From contig NZ_JABAEF010000001.1 of NCBI RefSeq assembly GCF_023701945.1, positions 558,001 to 622,000 on the forward strand: a DNA stretch of 64,000 bases. Reading direction: 5' to 3'. Every line of letters begins with the position of its first letter. The first letter of the stretch is position 1. A program made the position numbers and the translations under genes. The notes under the pieces were generated by a model, which was given only the letters and a program-made list of their open reading frames with translations, searched no databases and had not been told where the DNA came from. Positions 49,814 through 58,410 of the stretch are shown here, piece after piece. Origin of the DNA: Rhizobium sp. CG5. GTDB lineage: Bacteria; Pseudomonadota; Alphaproteobacteria; Rhizobiales; Rhizobiaceae.

Positions 49814-50509
49814 CTAAACAACGACGCCGAAGCGGCTGGCCATCTTGCGTTGAACCACGGCCAAGTGCTCCCACATGGCGCGCTCGGCGCGGTTGGGGTC
49901 GCGAGCCGCGATCGCGTCGGCGATCATCTGGTGCTCGCTGTCGCGCGCTTTGATGCGATCGGCTGTCGTCTCGTCGTCGCTGTCGGCAAAACGCAGCCGG
50001 CTGTCGTTTTGGACCTGATAGAGCAGAATGTGAAGTTCCCCGGCCAGGCTGTTACGCGAGCCGGCGGCTATGGCGCGATGGAACAATTGGTCGGCCTGGC
50101 TCGGACTCATGCCGGGATGCGATTTTGCCTGTTGCAGGATCCGGCTGATTTCTGCCGGCGAGGCGCGCAGTGCCGCAAGCCGGGCCAGCACCGGCTCTAT
50201 CATCATGCGCATCTCCATGACTTCCATGGGATTCGTCGACTGTACCAGCCTGTCGCTCCGGTTGGTTGCAGGCGAGGGTAAGCGTCGTCCGCTGCGGGTC
50301 GGCTGCAGCTCGCCCCGTTGGCGCAGGATCTGGAGCACCTTGCGCAATTGATGGCGCTTGACGTTCAGGCGGTCTGCCAGCAGGCGCTCAGCCGGCAGGC
50401 TGCCTTCTTCATCGATGATCCGGCGCAGGACTTCCACCACATCGGCGGGCTCTTGAGCACCGCCCATTGTAACAATGTCATCGATCATCCGTTGATCTGG
50501 CTGCTGCAT
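49814..50509 (-). CDS. GntR-family regulator with FCD-like domain (copy 1)
   Basis: The 231-aa protein has a GntR winged helix at residues ~20-85 (EVLRRIIDEEGSLPAERLLADRLNVKRHQLRKVLQILRQRGEL) and an FCD-type helical effector domain (MEMRMMIEPVLARLAALRASPAEI; DQLFHRAIAAGSRNSLAGELHILLYQ). The start at 50509 follows AGAAGGG. It is paralogous to the regulator at 51484-52167 and stands in the same minus-strand group with the flavin reductase between them. It likely controls that group and the divergent HpaB operon. Confidence 0.87.
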   Translation of the reverse strand: MQQPDQRMIDDIVTMGGAQEPADVVEVLRRIIDEEGSLPAERLLADRLNVKRHQLRKVLQILRQRGELQPTRSGRRLPSPATNRSDRLVQSTNPMEVMEMRMMIEPVLARLAALRASPAEISRILQQAKSHPGMSPSQADQLFHRAIAAGSRNSLAGELHILLYQVQNDSRLRFADSDDETTADRIKARDSEHQMIADAIAARDPNRAERAMWEHLAVVQRKMASRFGVVV

Positions 50510-50874
50510 GGAATTCCCTTCTGCCAACATGTCCGCTCCCACATCCCCGTCTCCACGGGGCTCACTCGTTGGAGAATCGGCAGGCCGGAGGCCAATGCCA
50601 CCTTTTTTAGAGACGGGTCGGCCCGGATGCCTGGGGTCAACTTGCCCCGAGTCAATCGACCGGTTTCGGCGAGTATGTCACAGGCCAGCGAGGTGCAATT
50701 GATTCCGATCAACTGGCCCGTGCCATGGGCCAATCTTTTGACCATTCGACATTGTTGGTGGAGGATTGGTTGAATTTTCCCGCGCAGAGCAGTCGGAGCC
50801 CGCTTTCAGGACCGGCACATGTCTCCATGGCCGATCGACGGCAAGGTTATCGTGCCGCCGATGCGAACTGGGGC
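50510..50874. other. Gap between GntR copy 1 and the flavin reductase gene
   Basis: This 365-base region holds no supported gene (one short minus-strand frame at 50485-50745 has no recognisable domain). It should contain a promoter for GntR copy 1. I see no strong palindrome. Confidence 0.4.
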
Positions 50875-51420
50875 CTATCCCATCGGCAAGATGGGGGCAG
50901 GGAAGCTGAATTGCCCACCGGCATAAACCAGCGCCCGCGATGTCCTGTCCTGCATGATGGCCTCCACGCGGCCGACGAGAACGGCATGGGTCGGCGATTC
51001 ATATTCGCATTCGAGGCTGCAGTCGAAGACCGTCAGGGCGTCCTCCAGCACAGGAGCGCCGGTTGCCAGGTTGCGCCAGTTGCCGAGCTGGAAGCGCTCG
51101 GGGCCGTAGACCTTGGTCATTCCGGCAAAGTGCTGGGCCAGTGCCGATTGCTCTTCGTCCAGGAAGTTGGCGGAAAAGCTGCGGTTTGCCCTTATATGGG
51201 GCAGGATGGTGCTGTTGAGGTTGACGCAGACAAGCACCATCGGTGGCTGGTCGCTGAGCGAGCAGACAGCCGAGGCGGTGATGCCATGGCGCAGGTCACC
51301 CGTTCCCGTCGCGATGATCGTCACCGGCGTGGCAACTTTTTTCATGGCTGCGCGAAATGTCAGGGCGTCGACACATGCCGTGCCCGCGTCTCCGTCAGCG
51401 TTGATTGTATTCGGTACCAT
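50875..51420 (-). CDS. Flavin reductase (HpaC-like), likely partner of the HpaB-type oxygenase
   Basis: The 181-aa protein is a standard flavin-reductase-like split barrel: FRAAMKKVATPVTIIATGTGDLRHGITASAVCSLSDQPPMVLVCVN and FSANFLDEEQSALAQHFAG. It should use NAD(P)H to make FADH2 or FMNH2. It resembles the domain in 644-1390 but has no long extension. Lying between two GntR genes and divergent from the HpaB-type oxygenase at 52774, it is the natural reductase of that two-component monooxygenase. Confidence 0.88.
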   Translation of the reverse strand: MVPNTINADGDAGTACVDALTFRAAMKKVATPVTIIATGTGDLRHGITASAVCSLSDQPPMVLVCVNLNSTILPHIRANRSFSANFLDEEQSALAQHFAGMTKVYGPERFQLGNWRNLATGAPVLEDALTVFDCSLECEYESPTHAVLVGRVEAIMQDRTSRALVYAGGQFSFPAPILPMG

Positions 51421-51483
51421 CGCAAACCTGCCTGTTCTGTTCGTGTTCGGGATCGATTTTGCTTAGAGCGTTTGTCTCGGGCC

Positions 51484-52167
51484 TCAGGAGCCGGACGAAT
51501 TGCCGCCATTCAGCCATTTCATGATGGCAACCACATGCTCGCGCATGGCCTGTTCAGCCTCAGCTGCCCTGCGTCCGCGGATCGCATCGACGATCGCCTC
51601 GTGATGCCTCCAGCCGGTCTCGTTGGTATAGGCGGGCAGGCGGGTGCGGATGGCGTCGTCCCAAGTCAAATCCATGACCTGTTCGAGGAGGTAGGCGGCG
51701 AGGATATTGTGGCTCGCAACCGCAATTGCCCGGTGGAACCGGTTGTCGTTGCCGCGGTCGAATACGGTTGGTTCGCTGATCGCATGGGCGGCGACAATCT
51801 CTTCGATCTCGGTCTGGGTGCCGCGCGTTGCCGCCAGGCGGGCGATCTCCGGCTCCAGCAGCAGGCGGACCTCCCAGAGTTCGGCCGGGCTGGTCTTGCT
51901 GGCGATGTTTGCCTTGGTGGCGATCATCTGTCCGGTGCTGCGGGCGCGGCTCTTGGAAACGGGGCTGTTGCGCGGCCGATTTTCCGGAATTCTGTTGTCG
52001 TTGCGCAGTGTCGTCAGCGCCTTGCGCAGCAGATGGCGGCTGACGCCGATGCGCTCTGCCAATTGCCGCTCGGGCGGAAAATCGCCCCCTTCGGCAAGGC
52101 CGAGTATGGCCTCCGTCACGTCGTCGACCGAGGTCAGTGACCCGTTTATGGGCAATTCTTGGCTCAT
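51484..52167 (-). CDS. GntR-family regulator with FCD-like domain (copy 2)
   Basis: The 227-aa protein has the winged helix DVTEAILGLAEGGDFPPERQLAERIGVSRHLLRKALTTLRNDNRI and an FCD domain with ELWEVRLLLEPEIARLAATRGTQTEIEEIVAAHAI, NRFHRAIAVASHNILAAYLLEQV and ETGWRHHEAIVDAIRGRRAAEAEQAMREHV; the last His pair is typical of metal-binding FCD proteins. GGAGG precedes the ATG at 52167. It is divergent from the HpaB operon across 606 bases and is the prime candidate regulator of it. Confidence 0.9.
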   Translation of the reverse strand: MSQELPINGSLTSVDDVTEAILGLAEGGDFPPERQLAERIGVSRHLLRKALTTLRNDNRIPENRPRNSPVSKSRARSTGQMIATKANIASKTSPAELWEVRLLLEPEIARLAATRGTQTEIEEIVAAHAISEPTVFDRGNDNRFHRAIAVASHNILAAYLLEQVMDLTWDDAIRTRLPAYTNETGWRHHEAIVDAIRGRRAAEAEQAMREHVVAIMKWLNGGNSSGS

Positions 52168-52773
52168 GGTGATCCTCCAAATTTTCTGAGCCGGTCACTC
52201 CATGCCATTGCGACGACTGATGTTAGCCGCAGCAATGGTTTTTTCGTCTCGACCTATGGGCGACCGCTCAAGCTTGTTGTTTGCCTTTCTATACAGCCAG
52301 GTCAACCAGATGTCCAGATGCAGCTTTGGTTGCGGAGTGGTTGTTGGTTGGTTGTCGCAGTTTGTGCACATAATTTGATCATTAAAATAGATGCACAAAA
52401 AAACGTTCATAAAAAATTCTGTGAATAATCTATATAAAGATCAAATATATAGGTTGATCTGTCAGGCTGATTATCGCGAGAGAAGGAGGCTTTTCGAAGA
52501 AATTTTCCAAAAATTCCACTTGCCATGGTCTCAACCAAAGTCTAGCCTTCGATGCAGGTTAAGCGGCGGTTGTGTTTTTGGTTGTGAACAGCCGGCGCGT
52601 CGATCCAGATAAGACCATGACATTTCCGGTGGTTGGTCCAGCGCAGATGCTGCGACAGGCTCCGGCACCCTTTGCGCCGATCCTCGCTCTGGATCGGGAG
52701 GATATCTGTGTGCCCATCGTTCCGGTCCGCGCCGTGCGGCCCGAACAGGCTGAAAGAGACGGAAGTCAGACAC
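52168..52773. other. Divergent control region of the HpaB operon
   Basis: The 606-base gap separates GntR copy 2 from the HpaB gene. Positions ~52360-52480 are AT-rich and contain an inverted repeat with promoter-like elements (52361-52399). The right half (52480-52773) appears to be a long untranslated leader. No gene is supported. Confidence 0.55.
52361..52399. promoter_or_regulatory. Inverted repeat with face-to-face promoter elements
   Basis: TTTGTGCA (52361-52368) and TGCACAAA (52392-52399) form an inverted repeat with 23 bases between. Read on the plus strand, TTGTGC then TAAAAT (52383-52388) sit 15 bases apart. On the minus strand TTGTGC then AATTAT are 17 bases apart. Each arm therefore contains a -35-like hexamer. 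A GntR dimer bound here could control both directions. The matches are imperfect. Confidence 0.45.
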
Positions 52774-54249
52774 ATGAACACGATGACGAAGCCCGTGACC
52801 AAACACGCTCTCAAGACAGGCGAGGCATTCAAGGCTTCGCTGGATGACGGACGTCAGCTTTGGGTCAACGGAGTCAAGCTGAACAAGGTTACCGACGAGC
52901 CGGCGCTTGCTGCGGGCATCGATCTTATGGCGTCGATGTTCGACGACCAGTTCACCGAAGAGTTTGCCGACGCCACCACGGTTCTGGATAAGAAGTCCGG
53001 CCTCATGACCACGCGTTCCTGGCAGGTCCCTGAGACGATGGACGAACTGCTCGGCCGCCGGAAGATGATCGAATACACCTCGCGCAAGACGGTCGGGACC
53101 TTCGGTCGGCCGCCGGATCTCGGCCCAACGCTTGCCGTCGGCATCCTGGCGCATCTGCATCTCTTCAAGGATTTCAAATCGGCCTTTCCGGAGTGCCAGC
53201 CGGATTTCGTCGAAAACGTCCAGCGCTATGTCGAATTCGGCCGTTTGAACTCGATCACCTGCGCCGAGAGCCTGACCGGCCCGCAAAACGACCGCTCGTC
53301 GCCGCTGGCACAGGCCGCTTCGCTGTTGCGGGTCAAGCGGGTTGAGAAGGACGGTGTCTATATTTCAGGCGCCAAGTCGGTCGGATCGATCGCCGCCCAG
53401 ACCAATGAGATCTTCTTTTCCAACCTCGCCTATCCCGGCACGCCTTCCGAGGCCGCGGTGTGGGGGTCTGTGCCGATCAATTCCGATGGCATCAAGCTCG
53501 TCAGCCGCGAGATGCTGTCCAATCCGGGTGCAGACCCGTTCGACCATCCGCTCGGCCACAAGGGCGAGGAAGCCGACCAGCTTGTCATTTTCAAGGATGT
53601 TTTCGTTCCCAAGGAACGGATCTTCAATCTCGGCAACGAGCATGTCTCGGCGATTTCCGGCAAGGCAACGCTCTTCGCCCACTACCATGTTCTGACCCGG
53701 TTGAAGGTCAAGTCCGAGGTCTTCGTTGCCTGCGCCAAGCAGGTGACCGAAGTGCTCGGTACGGGTCAGATCCCCGGTGTCCGCGGCATGCTGGCGGAGA
53801 TCATCGAGTATAATCGTACGCTCGAAGCGTTCCTCATCGCCGCCGAAACCAATGCGCAGATCAATGAAAGCGGCGTGATGTGTCCGGACGTGATGATGAT
53901 CACGACTGGTCGTCTCTACGCTATCCGCAACTATCCGCACATCATCCATGTCCTGCAGGAAATGTGCGGCCAGGGCCTGGTGATGCGCTTCGGCAAGGCC
54001 GCCTTCGAAAATCCCGACATTGGCCCCGATCTTGCAGAGCTGCTGCCGGGCAAAGGCGTCACCGGCATGCAGAAGGAGAAGCTGATGAACTTCATCTGGG
54101 ACCTGACCTGCTCGTCGCTTGCCGGTCGCGTGGCGCTTTTCGAAAACGTCAACGCCAGTCCCGCGCCGCGCATGCGGGAGCGCCTGGTCGCCGAATTTGA
54201 TACCGCCGCGATGGTCGCGGACCTGAAGAAGATTGCAGCGCTGGATTGA
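52774..54249 (+). CDS. HpaB-type flavin-dependent monooxygenase, oxygenase component
   Basis: The 491-aa protein belongs to the HpaB/PvcC family: KTGEAFKASLDDGRQLWVNG at the N-terminus, then ARTCAESLTG-like NSITCAESLTGPQNDRS, SAIS... GKATLFAHYHVLTRLK and LMNFIWDLTCSSLAGRV. It binds FADH2 from a reductase (50875) and inserts one oxygen into a hydroxylated ring. The start at 52774 gives the usual N-terminus; the ribosome site is weak. Fourteen bases downstream begins the NicX-type dioxygenase, so the product may be 2,5-dihydroxypyridine or an analogue rather than a catechol. The exact substrate is inferred. Confidence 0.87.
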   Translation: MNTMTKPVTKHALKTGEAFKASLDDGRQLWVNGVKLNKVTDEPALAAGIDLMASMFDDQFTEEFADATTVLDKKSGLMTTRSWQVPETMDELLGRRKMIEYTSRKTVGTFGRPPDLGPTLAVGILAHLHLFKDFKSAFPECQPDFVENVQRYVEFGRLNSITCAESLTGPQNDRSSPLAQAASLLRVKRVEKDGVYISGAKSVGSIAAQTNEIFFSNLAYPGTPSEAAVWGSVPINSDGIKLVSREMLSNPGADPFDHPLGHKGEEADQLVIFKDVFVPKERIFNLGNEHVSAISGKATLFAHYHVLTRLKVKSEVFVACAKQVTEVLGTGQIPGVRGMLAEIIEYNRTLEAFLIAAETNAQINESGVMCPDVMMITTGRLYAIRNYPHIIHVLQEMCGQGLVMRFGKAAFENPDIGPDLAELLPGKGVTGMQKEKLMNFIWDLTCSSLAGRVALFENVNASPAPRMRERLVAEFDTAAMVADLKKIAALD

Positions 54250-54262
54250 AGGACGCACGATC

Positions 54263-55297
54263 ATGACCACTCAACATGAAATGGTGGCATTGTTCACCGA
54301 ACAGCTGAAGCTCTGCGCGCTGAAGCCTGATGAAACCGTCATTGTTCTCTGCGAACACGATATCCGTGCGGATTACGCAGAGGCCTTCCTGCTTGCAGCG
54401 CGCGATCTCGGAGCGACACCGTTCCAGATCACCGTGCCGCTGCGGGAAAGACGGTCCTCGCGACAGACCACAGGCAAGACTGCGATCGCCGGCAATCGTC
54501 CGGTGATCGAAGCGCTCAAGAAAGCCGACATCATCATCGACGTGATGGGCACGCTGTTCTCGCCGGAACAGGACGAGATCTGCGCCGCGGGTGCACGCAT
54601 GCTGTTCGTCCGCGAACCGTTCGACGTTCTGGCGCAGAACTTCCCGACGCCGGACCTGCGCCGCCGGATCGAGTTCGGTGAAAATCTGCTCAGCAAGGCG
54701 AAGACGCTTCGGATCTGGTCCGACGCCGGCACTGACGCCACCTTCGATATGGGCGGTTATCGGGTGATGACCCAGTATGGCTATACCGACACGCCCGGCC
54801 GTTGGGATCACATGGGCACCGGCCAGGTGCTCAGCCAGGCCTATGACGGCAAGGTCAATGGCACGGTGATGGTCATGCCGGGCGATACGGTCACCGCCTT
54901 CCAACGGATGGTCGAGAGCCCCGTCAAGCTGACGATCAAGGACGGTTTCGTCACCGATATCGAAGGGGACGGAATGGATGCCCCCTTGCTGCGCGACTAT
55001 ATGGAGAGCTTCAAGGATCCGCGGGCCTATGCGATCAGCCATATCGGCTGGGGCCTGCTGAACACGGCGACCTGGTACCACCGGGCGATCACCCGGACCC
55101 GCACCCAGGAAATCAGCGTCAACTCGCTGAGCTATTACGGCAACGTGCTGTTCTCGCTGGGCCCGAACACCGAGCTCGGCGGCACGAACGACACCCAGTG
55201 CCACATGGATATCCCGCTGCGCAAAAGCTCGCTTGCGCTGGATGGCGTGACGATCGTCGACAAAGGACGCATCGCCATTCCCGAAATGGCCGTCTGA
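54263..55297 (+). CDS. nicX: NicX-like 2,5-dihydroxypyridine 5,6-dioxygenase
   Basis: The 344-aa protein matches the NicX family in length and motifs: TDTPGRWDHMGTGQ, ISHIGWGL and GPNTELGGTNDTQCHMDIPLR. His260, His314 and Asp316 lie where NicX-type enzymes have their Fe(II) ligands. NicX opens 2,5-dihydroxypyridine to N-formylmaleamate in nicotinate and nicotine degradation; the family is otherwise related to M29 aminopeptidases. The start at 54263 follows AAGGA. Neighbouring maleamate-type hydrolase and amidases support a pyridine pathway. A substituted dihydroxypyridine is also possible. Confidence 0.82.
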   Translation: MTTQHEMVALFTEQLKLCALKPDETVIVLCEHDIRADYAEAFLLAARDLGATPFQITVPLRERRSSRQTTGKTAIAGNRPVIEALKKADIIIDVMGTLFSPEQDEICAAGARMLFVREPFDVLAQNFPTPDLRRRIEFGENLLSKAKTLRIWSDAGTDATFDMGGYRVMTQYGYTDTPGRWDHMGTGQVLSQAYDGKVNGTVMVMPGDTVTAFQRMVESPVKLTIKDGFVTDIEGDGMDAPLLRDYMESFKDPRAYAISHIGWGLLNTATWYHRAITRTRTQEISVNSLSYYGNVLFSLGPNTELGGTNDTQCHMDIPLRKSSLALDGVTIVDKGRIAIPEMAV

Positions 55298-55305
55298 AAA
55301 TGCGT

Positions 55306-55324
55306 CGGCCCCGTGGAGGGGCCG
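55306..55324 (+). promoter_or_regulatory. Hairpin between dioxygenase and permease genes
   Basis: CGGCCCC and GGGGCCG form a seven-base GC stem with a 5-base loop, 9 bases past the NicX-like stop. It may tune expression of the transporter genes. No T-run. Confidence 0.4.
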
Positions 55325-55358
55325 TGCGTGATGTTGACTGCGGATAGTGACAGGAAAA

Positions 55359-56291
55359 ATGATGATTCCGATCGACGCATCTGAGCCAGCAGGAGAGGGA
55401 AGCAGGCTGTTGGCCGATCCGCCCAGCCTGACGCTGACGGCCTGGCAAAGGCAGCAGCGAGGCCTGACGGTCTCCCTCATGACGCTCCCGATTGTCGCCA
55501 TGGTGGCTGTTTTCGTGATGCCCCTGCTCGTCCTGTTGTGGATGAGCTTCGGCGGCGGCGGCAAGACAGGCTTTTCGGTGCAGGGCTATATCGACCTGGC
55601 GCAGCCGGTCTACCTGAAGCTTCTGATGTTCACGCTGCAGCTGGCCCTTCTGACCACCGTGCTTTGCGCGCTGTTTGCCTACCCGCTGGCCTATCTGATG
55701 GTCAATGTCAGCTCGCGCTTTGCCGCATGGATGGGCGTCGTGCTGTTCATCACCCTGTGGCTGAGCTTTCTCGCCCGTACCTTCGCCTGGATCATCATCC
55801 TGCAGCGCCGCGGGCTGGTGAACAATTTCCTGATCAATATCGGCGTCATCGATAGCCCGCTTGAGCTGGTCTACAACAAGCTCGGTGCCTATATCGGCAT
55901 GGTCCATATCCTCCTGCCGTTCATGGTCCTGACGCTGATCCCGGCAATGAAAGCCATCGATCCGGCCTATGTGAGGGCGGGATTGAGCCTTGGCGCGAGC
56001 CCGGCGCGGGTGTTCCGCGAGATTTACCTTCCCCTTAGCCTACCCGGCCTCGTCGCCGGCTCGATGCTGGTCTTCACGCTGGCGTTCGGCTTCTTCATTA
56101 CCCCGGCAATTCTCGGCGGCGGCCGTGCTCCGACCATCGTCATGGCGATCCGCGACCAGATCCAGCAACTCGGCAACCTTCAGCTCGCGGCCGCCACGTC
56201 GATGGTCCTGCTGGTCTTCTGCATCGGGCTTCTGTTCCTCTACGACCGCTTTGCCGGCATCGACCGCATCTACCACAAGGGAGCGAAGTGA
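55359..56291 (+). CDS. ABC transporter permease, PotB-like
   Basis: The 310-aa protein has six membrane segments and the EAA loop PAYVRAGLSLGASPARVFREIYLPLSLPGLVAG near residue 210. It belongs to the spermidine/putrescine and related importer branch. Two ATGs at 55359 and 55362 follow AGGA and both are possible starts. Its stop overlaps the next start (TGATG). The permease pairs with the permease half of the fusion protein downstream. Confidence 0.9.
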   Translation: MMIPIDASEPAGEGSRLLADPPSLTLTAWQRQQRGLTVSLMTLPIVAMVAVFVMPLLVLLWMSFGGGGKTGFSVQGYIDLAQPVYLKLLMFTLQLALLTTVLCALFAYPLAYLMVNVSSRFAAWMGVVLFITLWLSFLARTFAWIIILQRRGLVNNFLINIGVIDSPLELVYNKLGAYIGMVHILLPFMVLTLIPAMKAIDPAYVRAGLSLGASPARVFREIYLPLSLPGLVAGSMLVFTLAFGFFITPAILGGGRAPTIVMAIRDQIQQLGNLQLAAATSMVLLVFCIGLLFLYDRFAGIDRIYHKGAK

Positions 56292-58312
56292 TGGAACTCC
56301 TGATCCAGGGCAATGCTGCCCGCGCATTGAAAATTTACGGCTGGGTCCTGCTGGTCATCATCATCATGCCGGTGATCATGATCGTGCCGATCAGCTTCGG
56401 CGCCGGCAGTGCCATTGTCTTCCCGCCGAAGGAGCTTTCGCTCGAATGGTACCGCAATCTGATCGACGATCCCCGTTGGGGCCAGGATGCGCTGCTGTCG
56501 CTGCAGATCGCAGCGCTTGCCACCGCCTTGGCAACGGTTGTCGGAACGGCCGCAGCAATCGGCATATCGCGGATCGAGAACAAGGCATTGGCGAAGTTCA
56601 TGAAGATGTTCTTCATCGCCCCGATGATCGTGCCGCTGATGGTCATTTCCGTTGGCCTTTACATCGTCTTTGCGCGCAATGGCCTGCTCGGCTCGATGTG
56701 GGCGCTGGCGGTCGCGCACGCCATCGTCGTGCTGCCCTTCGTGGTGATGCCGGTGATGTCGCGGCTCGCCAGCCTCGATCCCGCCTATGAGAGAGCCTCC
56801 GCCTCGCTCGGGGCGACCCAGCTGCGCACGCTGTTCGAAGTCATTCTGCCGCTGCTCGTCCCTTCGATCATCGCTGCGGCCATTTTCTCCTTCGTCTTTT
56901 CCTTTGACGAGGTGGTTCTGGCACAGTTCCTGGCCAGCCCCCGGTTTGAAACGCTGCCGCGCAAGATGTGGGACGGTCTCAGCCAGAACGGCCTGGACAA
57001 GACCATCACCTCGATTGCGTCCGTCCAGCTCTTCATGGTGCTGATCGCCTTTGCAGGCTGGAGCCTGTGGAAAATGGGCCGCACCGGGCGCCTGGCGCGC
57101 CGCAAGGAAGCTGCCCTCGCAAACGCCTCCCTTCATGTCGCTTCGTCGGTTGCCGCCGATGCCGCTGTCCTTCCCGCAAATGGATCCCTGCCCATGAACG
57201 TCGCGATCAAAACCGCCGTGCCTGCTCCAGAGGCTGTTGCTGCCAGCCCCGGCGAACAGCATGGCTACGGCATCGACTTCCAGCATCTGAGCAAGTTCTA
57301 TGGCGACAAGGTGGTCGTCGAAGAAGCCAATTTCTCGGTCAAGCCAGGCGAATTCCTGACCATTCTCGGGCCATCGGGATCGGGCAAGACCACCCTCCTG
57401 ATGCTGATCGCGGGCTTCATCTCGCCCGATGCCGGTCGGTTGATGCTCGGCAAGCGCGACATTTCCCGCGTGCCGCCGCATCAGCGTGACATCGGTGTCG
57501 TGTTCCAGTCCTACGCGCTCTTTCCGCATATGACCGTGGCCCAGAATGTTGCCTATCCGCTGCGCGCCCGCCGCATGCCCAAGGCCGAGCAGGAGGCCAA
57601 GGTCAAGTGGGCGCTGGAGCGGGTGCACATGCAGGAGTTTGCCGACCGGCGCATCACCCAGCTTTCCGGTGGGCAGCAGCAGCGGATCGCGCTGGCCCGT
57701 GCCATCTCCTTCGGCCCGCGCGCCCTTTTGATGGACGAGCCGCTGTCGGCGCTCGACCGGAACCTGCGCGTCGAGATGCAGCGCGAGATCCGCAGCCTGC
57801 AGCAGAGCCTCGGCCAGACCGTCATCTTCGTGACCCATGACCAGGAAGAAGCGCTCAACATGTCCGACCGGGTTGCGGTCCTCGACCAGGGCCGCGTCCA
57901 GCAGGTCGCCAGTCCGCGCGACCTCTACCTGCAGCCGAGGAACAGCTTCGTTGCCAATTTCTTCGGGGAATCCAACCTTTTCCGCGGTACGGCGGACGGT
58001 CACGTTCTGACATGCGGCAACGGTGTCTTTCCGCTGGCGGAAGGGCGCTCCGGCGCAGCGGTTCTCTGCGTCCGGCCGGAAACCGTGCGAATGGCGGGCG
58101 TCGGCCAGCCGGAACCGGTTCCGGATTGGGCGATCGACGCATCGCTGACAACAGCCCGCTTTCTCGGCAGCCTGCTGCACATGCAGTTTGCCACCGCGCA
58201 CGGTCCGCTGATCGTCACCCGGCCGCTGGATGGCACGGTCGAAGTCCCCGAGCAGGGCGCGCGCCGCCGGCTGTTCTGGGTTCCGGAAACCGCGCATGTC
58301 ATGGCCCGCTAA
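56291..58312 (+). CDS. Natural fusion of PotC-like permease and PotA-like ATPase
   Basis: The 673-aa protein joins a six-helix permease (residues 1-~262, EAA loop ERASASLGATQLRTLFEVILPLL at ~168-190) to a complete ABC ATPase (from ~325). Walker A GPSGSGKTT is at 360-368, signature LSGGQQQR at 458-465, Walker B ALLMDEP at 478-484, then a TOBE-like tail. A ~60-residue Ala/Pro-rich linker (about 263-323) joins them. In ordinary Pot importers these are two proteins. I see no frameshift or internal stop. A natural importer would need two ATPase copies, so each complex may contain two fusion chains or an extra permease arrangement. Confidence 0.88.
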   Translation: MELLIQGNAARALKIYGWVLLVIIIMPVIMIVPISFGAGSAIVFPPKELSLEWYRNLIDDPRWGQDALLSLQIAALATALATVVGTAAAIGISRIENKALAKFMKMFFIAPMIVPLMVISVGLYIVFARNGLLGSMWALAVAHAIVVLPFVVMPVMSRLASLDPAYERASASLGATQLRTLFEVILPLLVPSIIAAAIFSFVFSFDEVVLAQFLASPRFETLPRKMWDGLSQNGLDKTITSIASVQLFMVLIAFAGWSLWKMGRTGRLARRKEAALANASLHVASSVAADAAVLPANGSLPMNVAIKTAVPAPEAVAASPGEQHGYGIDFQHLSKFYGDKVVVEEANFSVKPGEFLTILGPSGSGKTTLLMLIAGFISPDAGRLMLGKRDISRVPPHQRDIGVVFQSYALFPHMTVAQNVAYPLRARRMPKAEQEAKVKWALERVHMQEFADRRITQLSGGQQQRIALARAISFGPRALLMDEPLSALDRNLRVEMQREIRSLQQSLGQTVIFVTHDQEEALNMSDRVAVLDQGRVQQVASPRDLYLQPRNSFVANFFGESNLFRGTADGHVLTCGNGVFPLAEGRSGAAVLCVRPETVRMAGVGQPEPVPDWAIDASLTTARFLGSLLHMQFATAHGPLIVTRPLDGTVEVPEQGARRRLFWVPETAHVMAR

Positions 58313-58410
58313 CGGAAAGCGGATCGAGACCGGCTGTCACTTACCGAAAAACCTCCCAACTTCCCACAGGCCGACGTAACAGGCCCAACTTGTCCCAACA
58401 GGAGAGACCG

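Noticed and set aside
50485..50745. Short minus-strand frame between GntR and flavin reductase
   Set aside because: It overlaps the GntR start in another frame and shows no recognisable domain.
56270..58297. A 675-codon open frame on the minus strand
   Set aside because: It is antisense to the permease-ATPase fusion, is rich in Arg, His and Asp, and has no domain or ribosome binding site.
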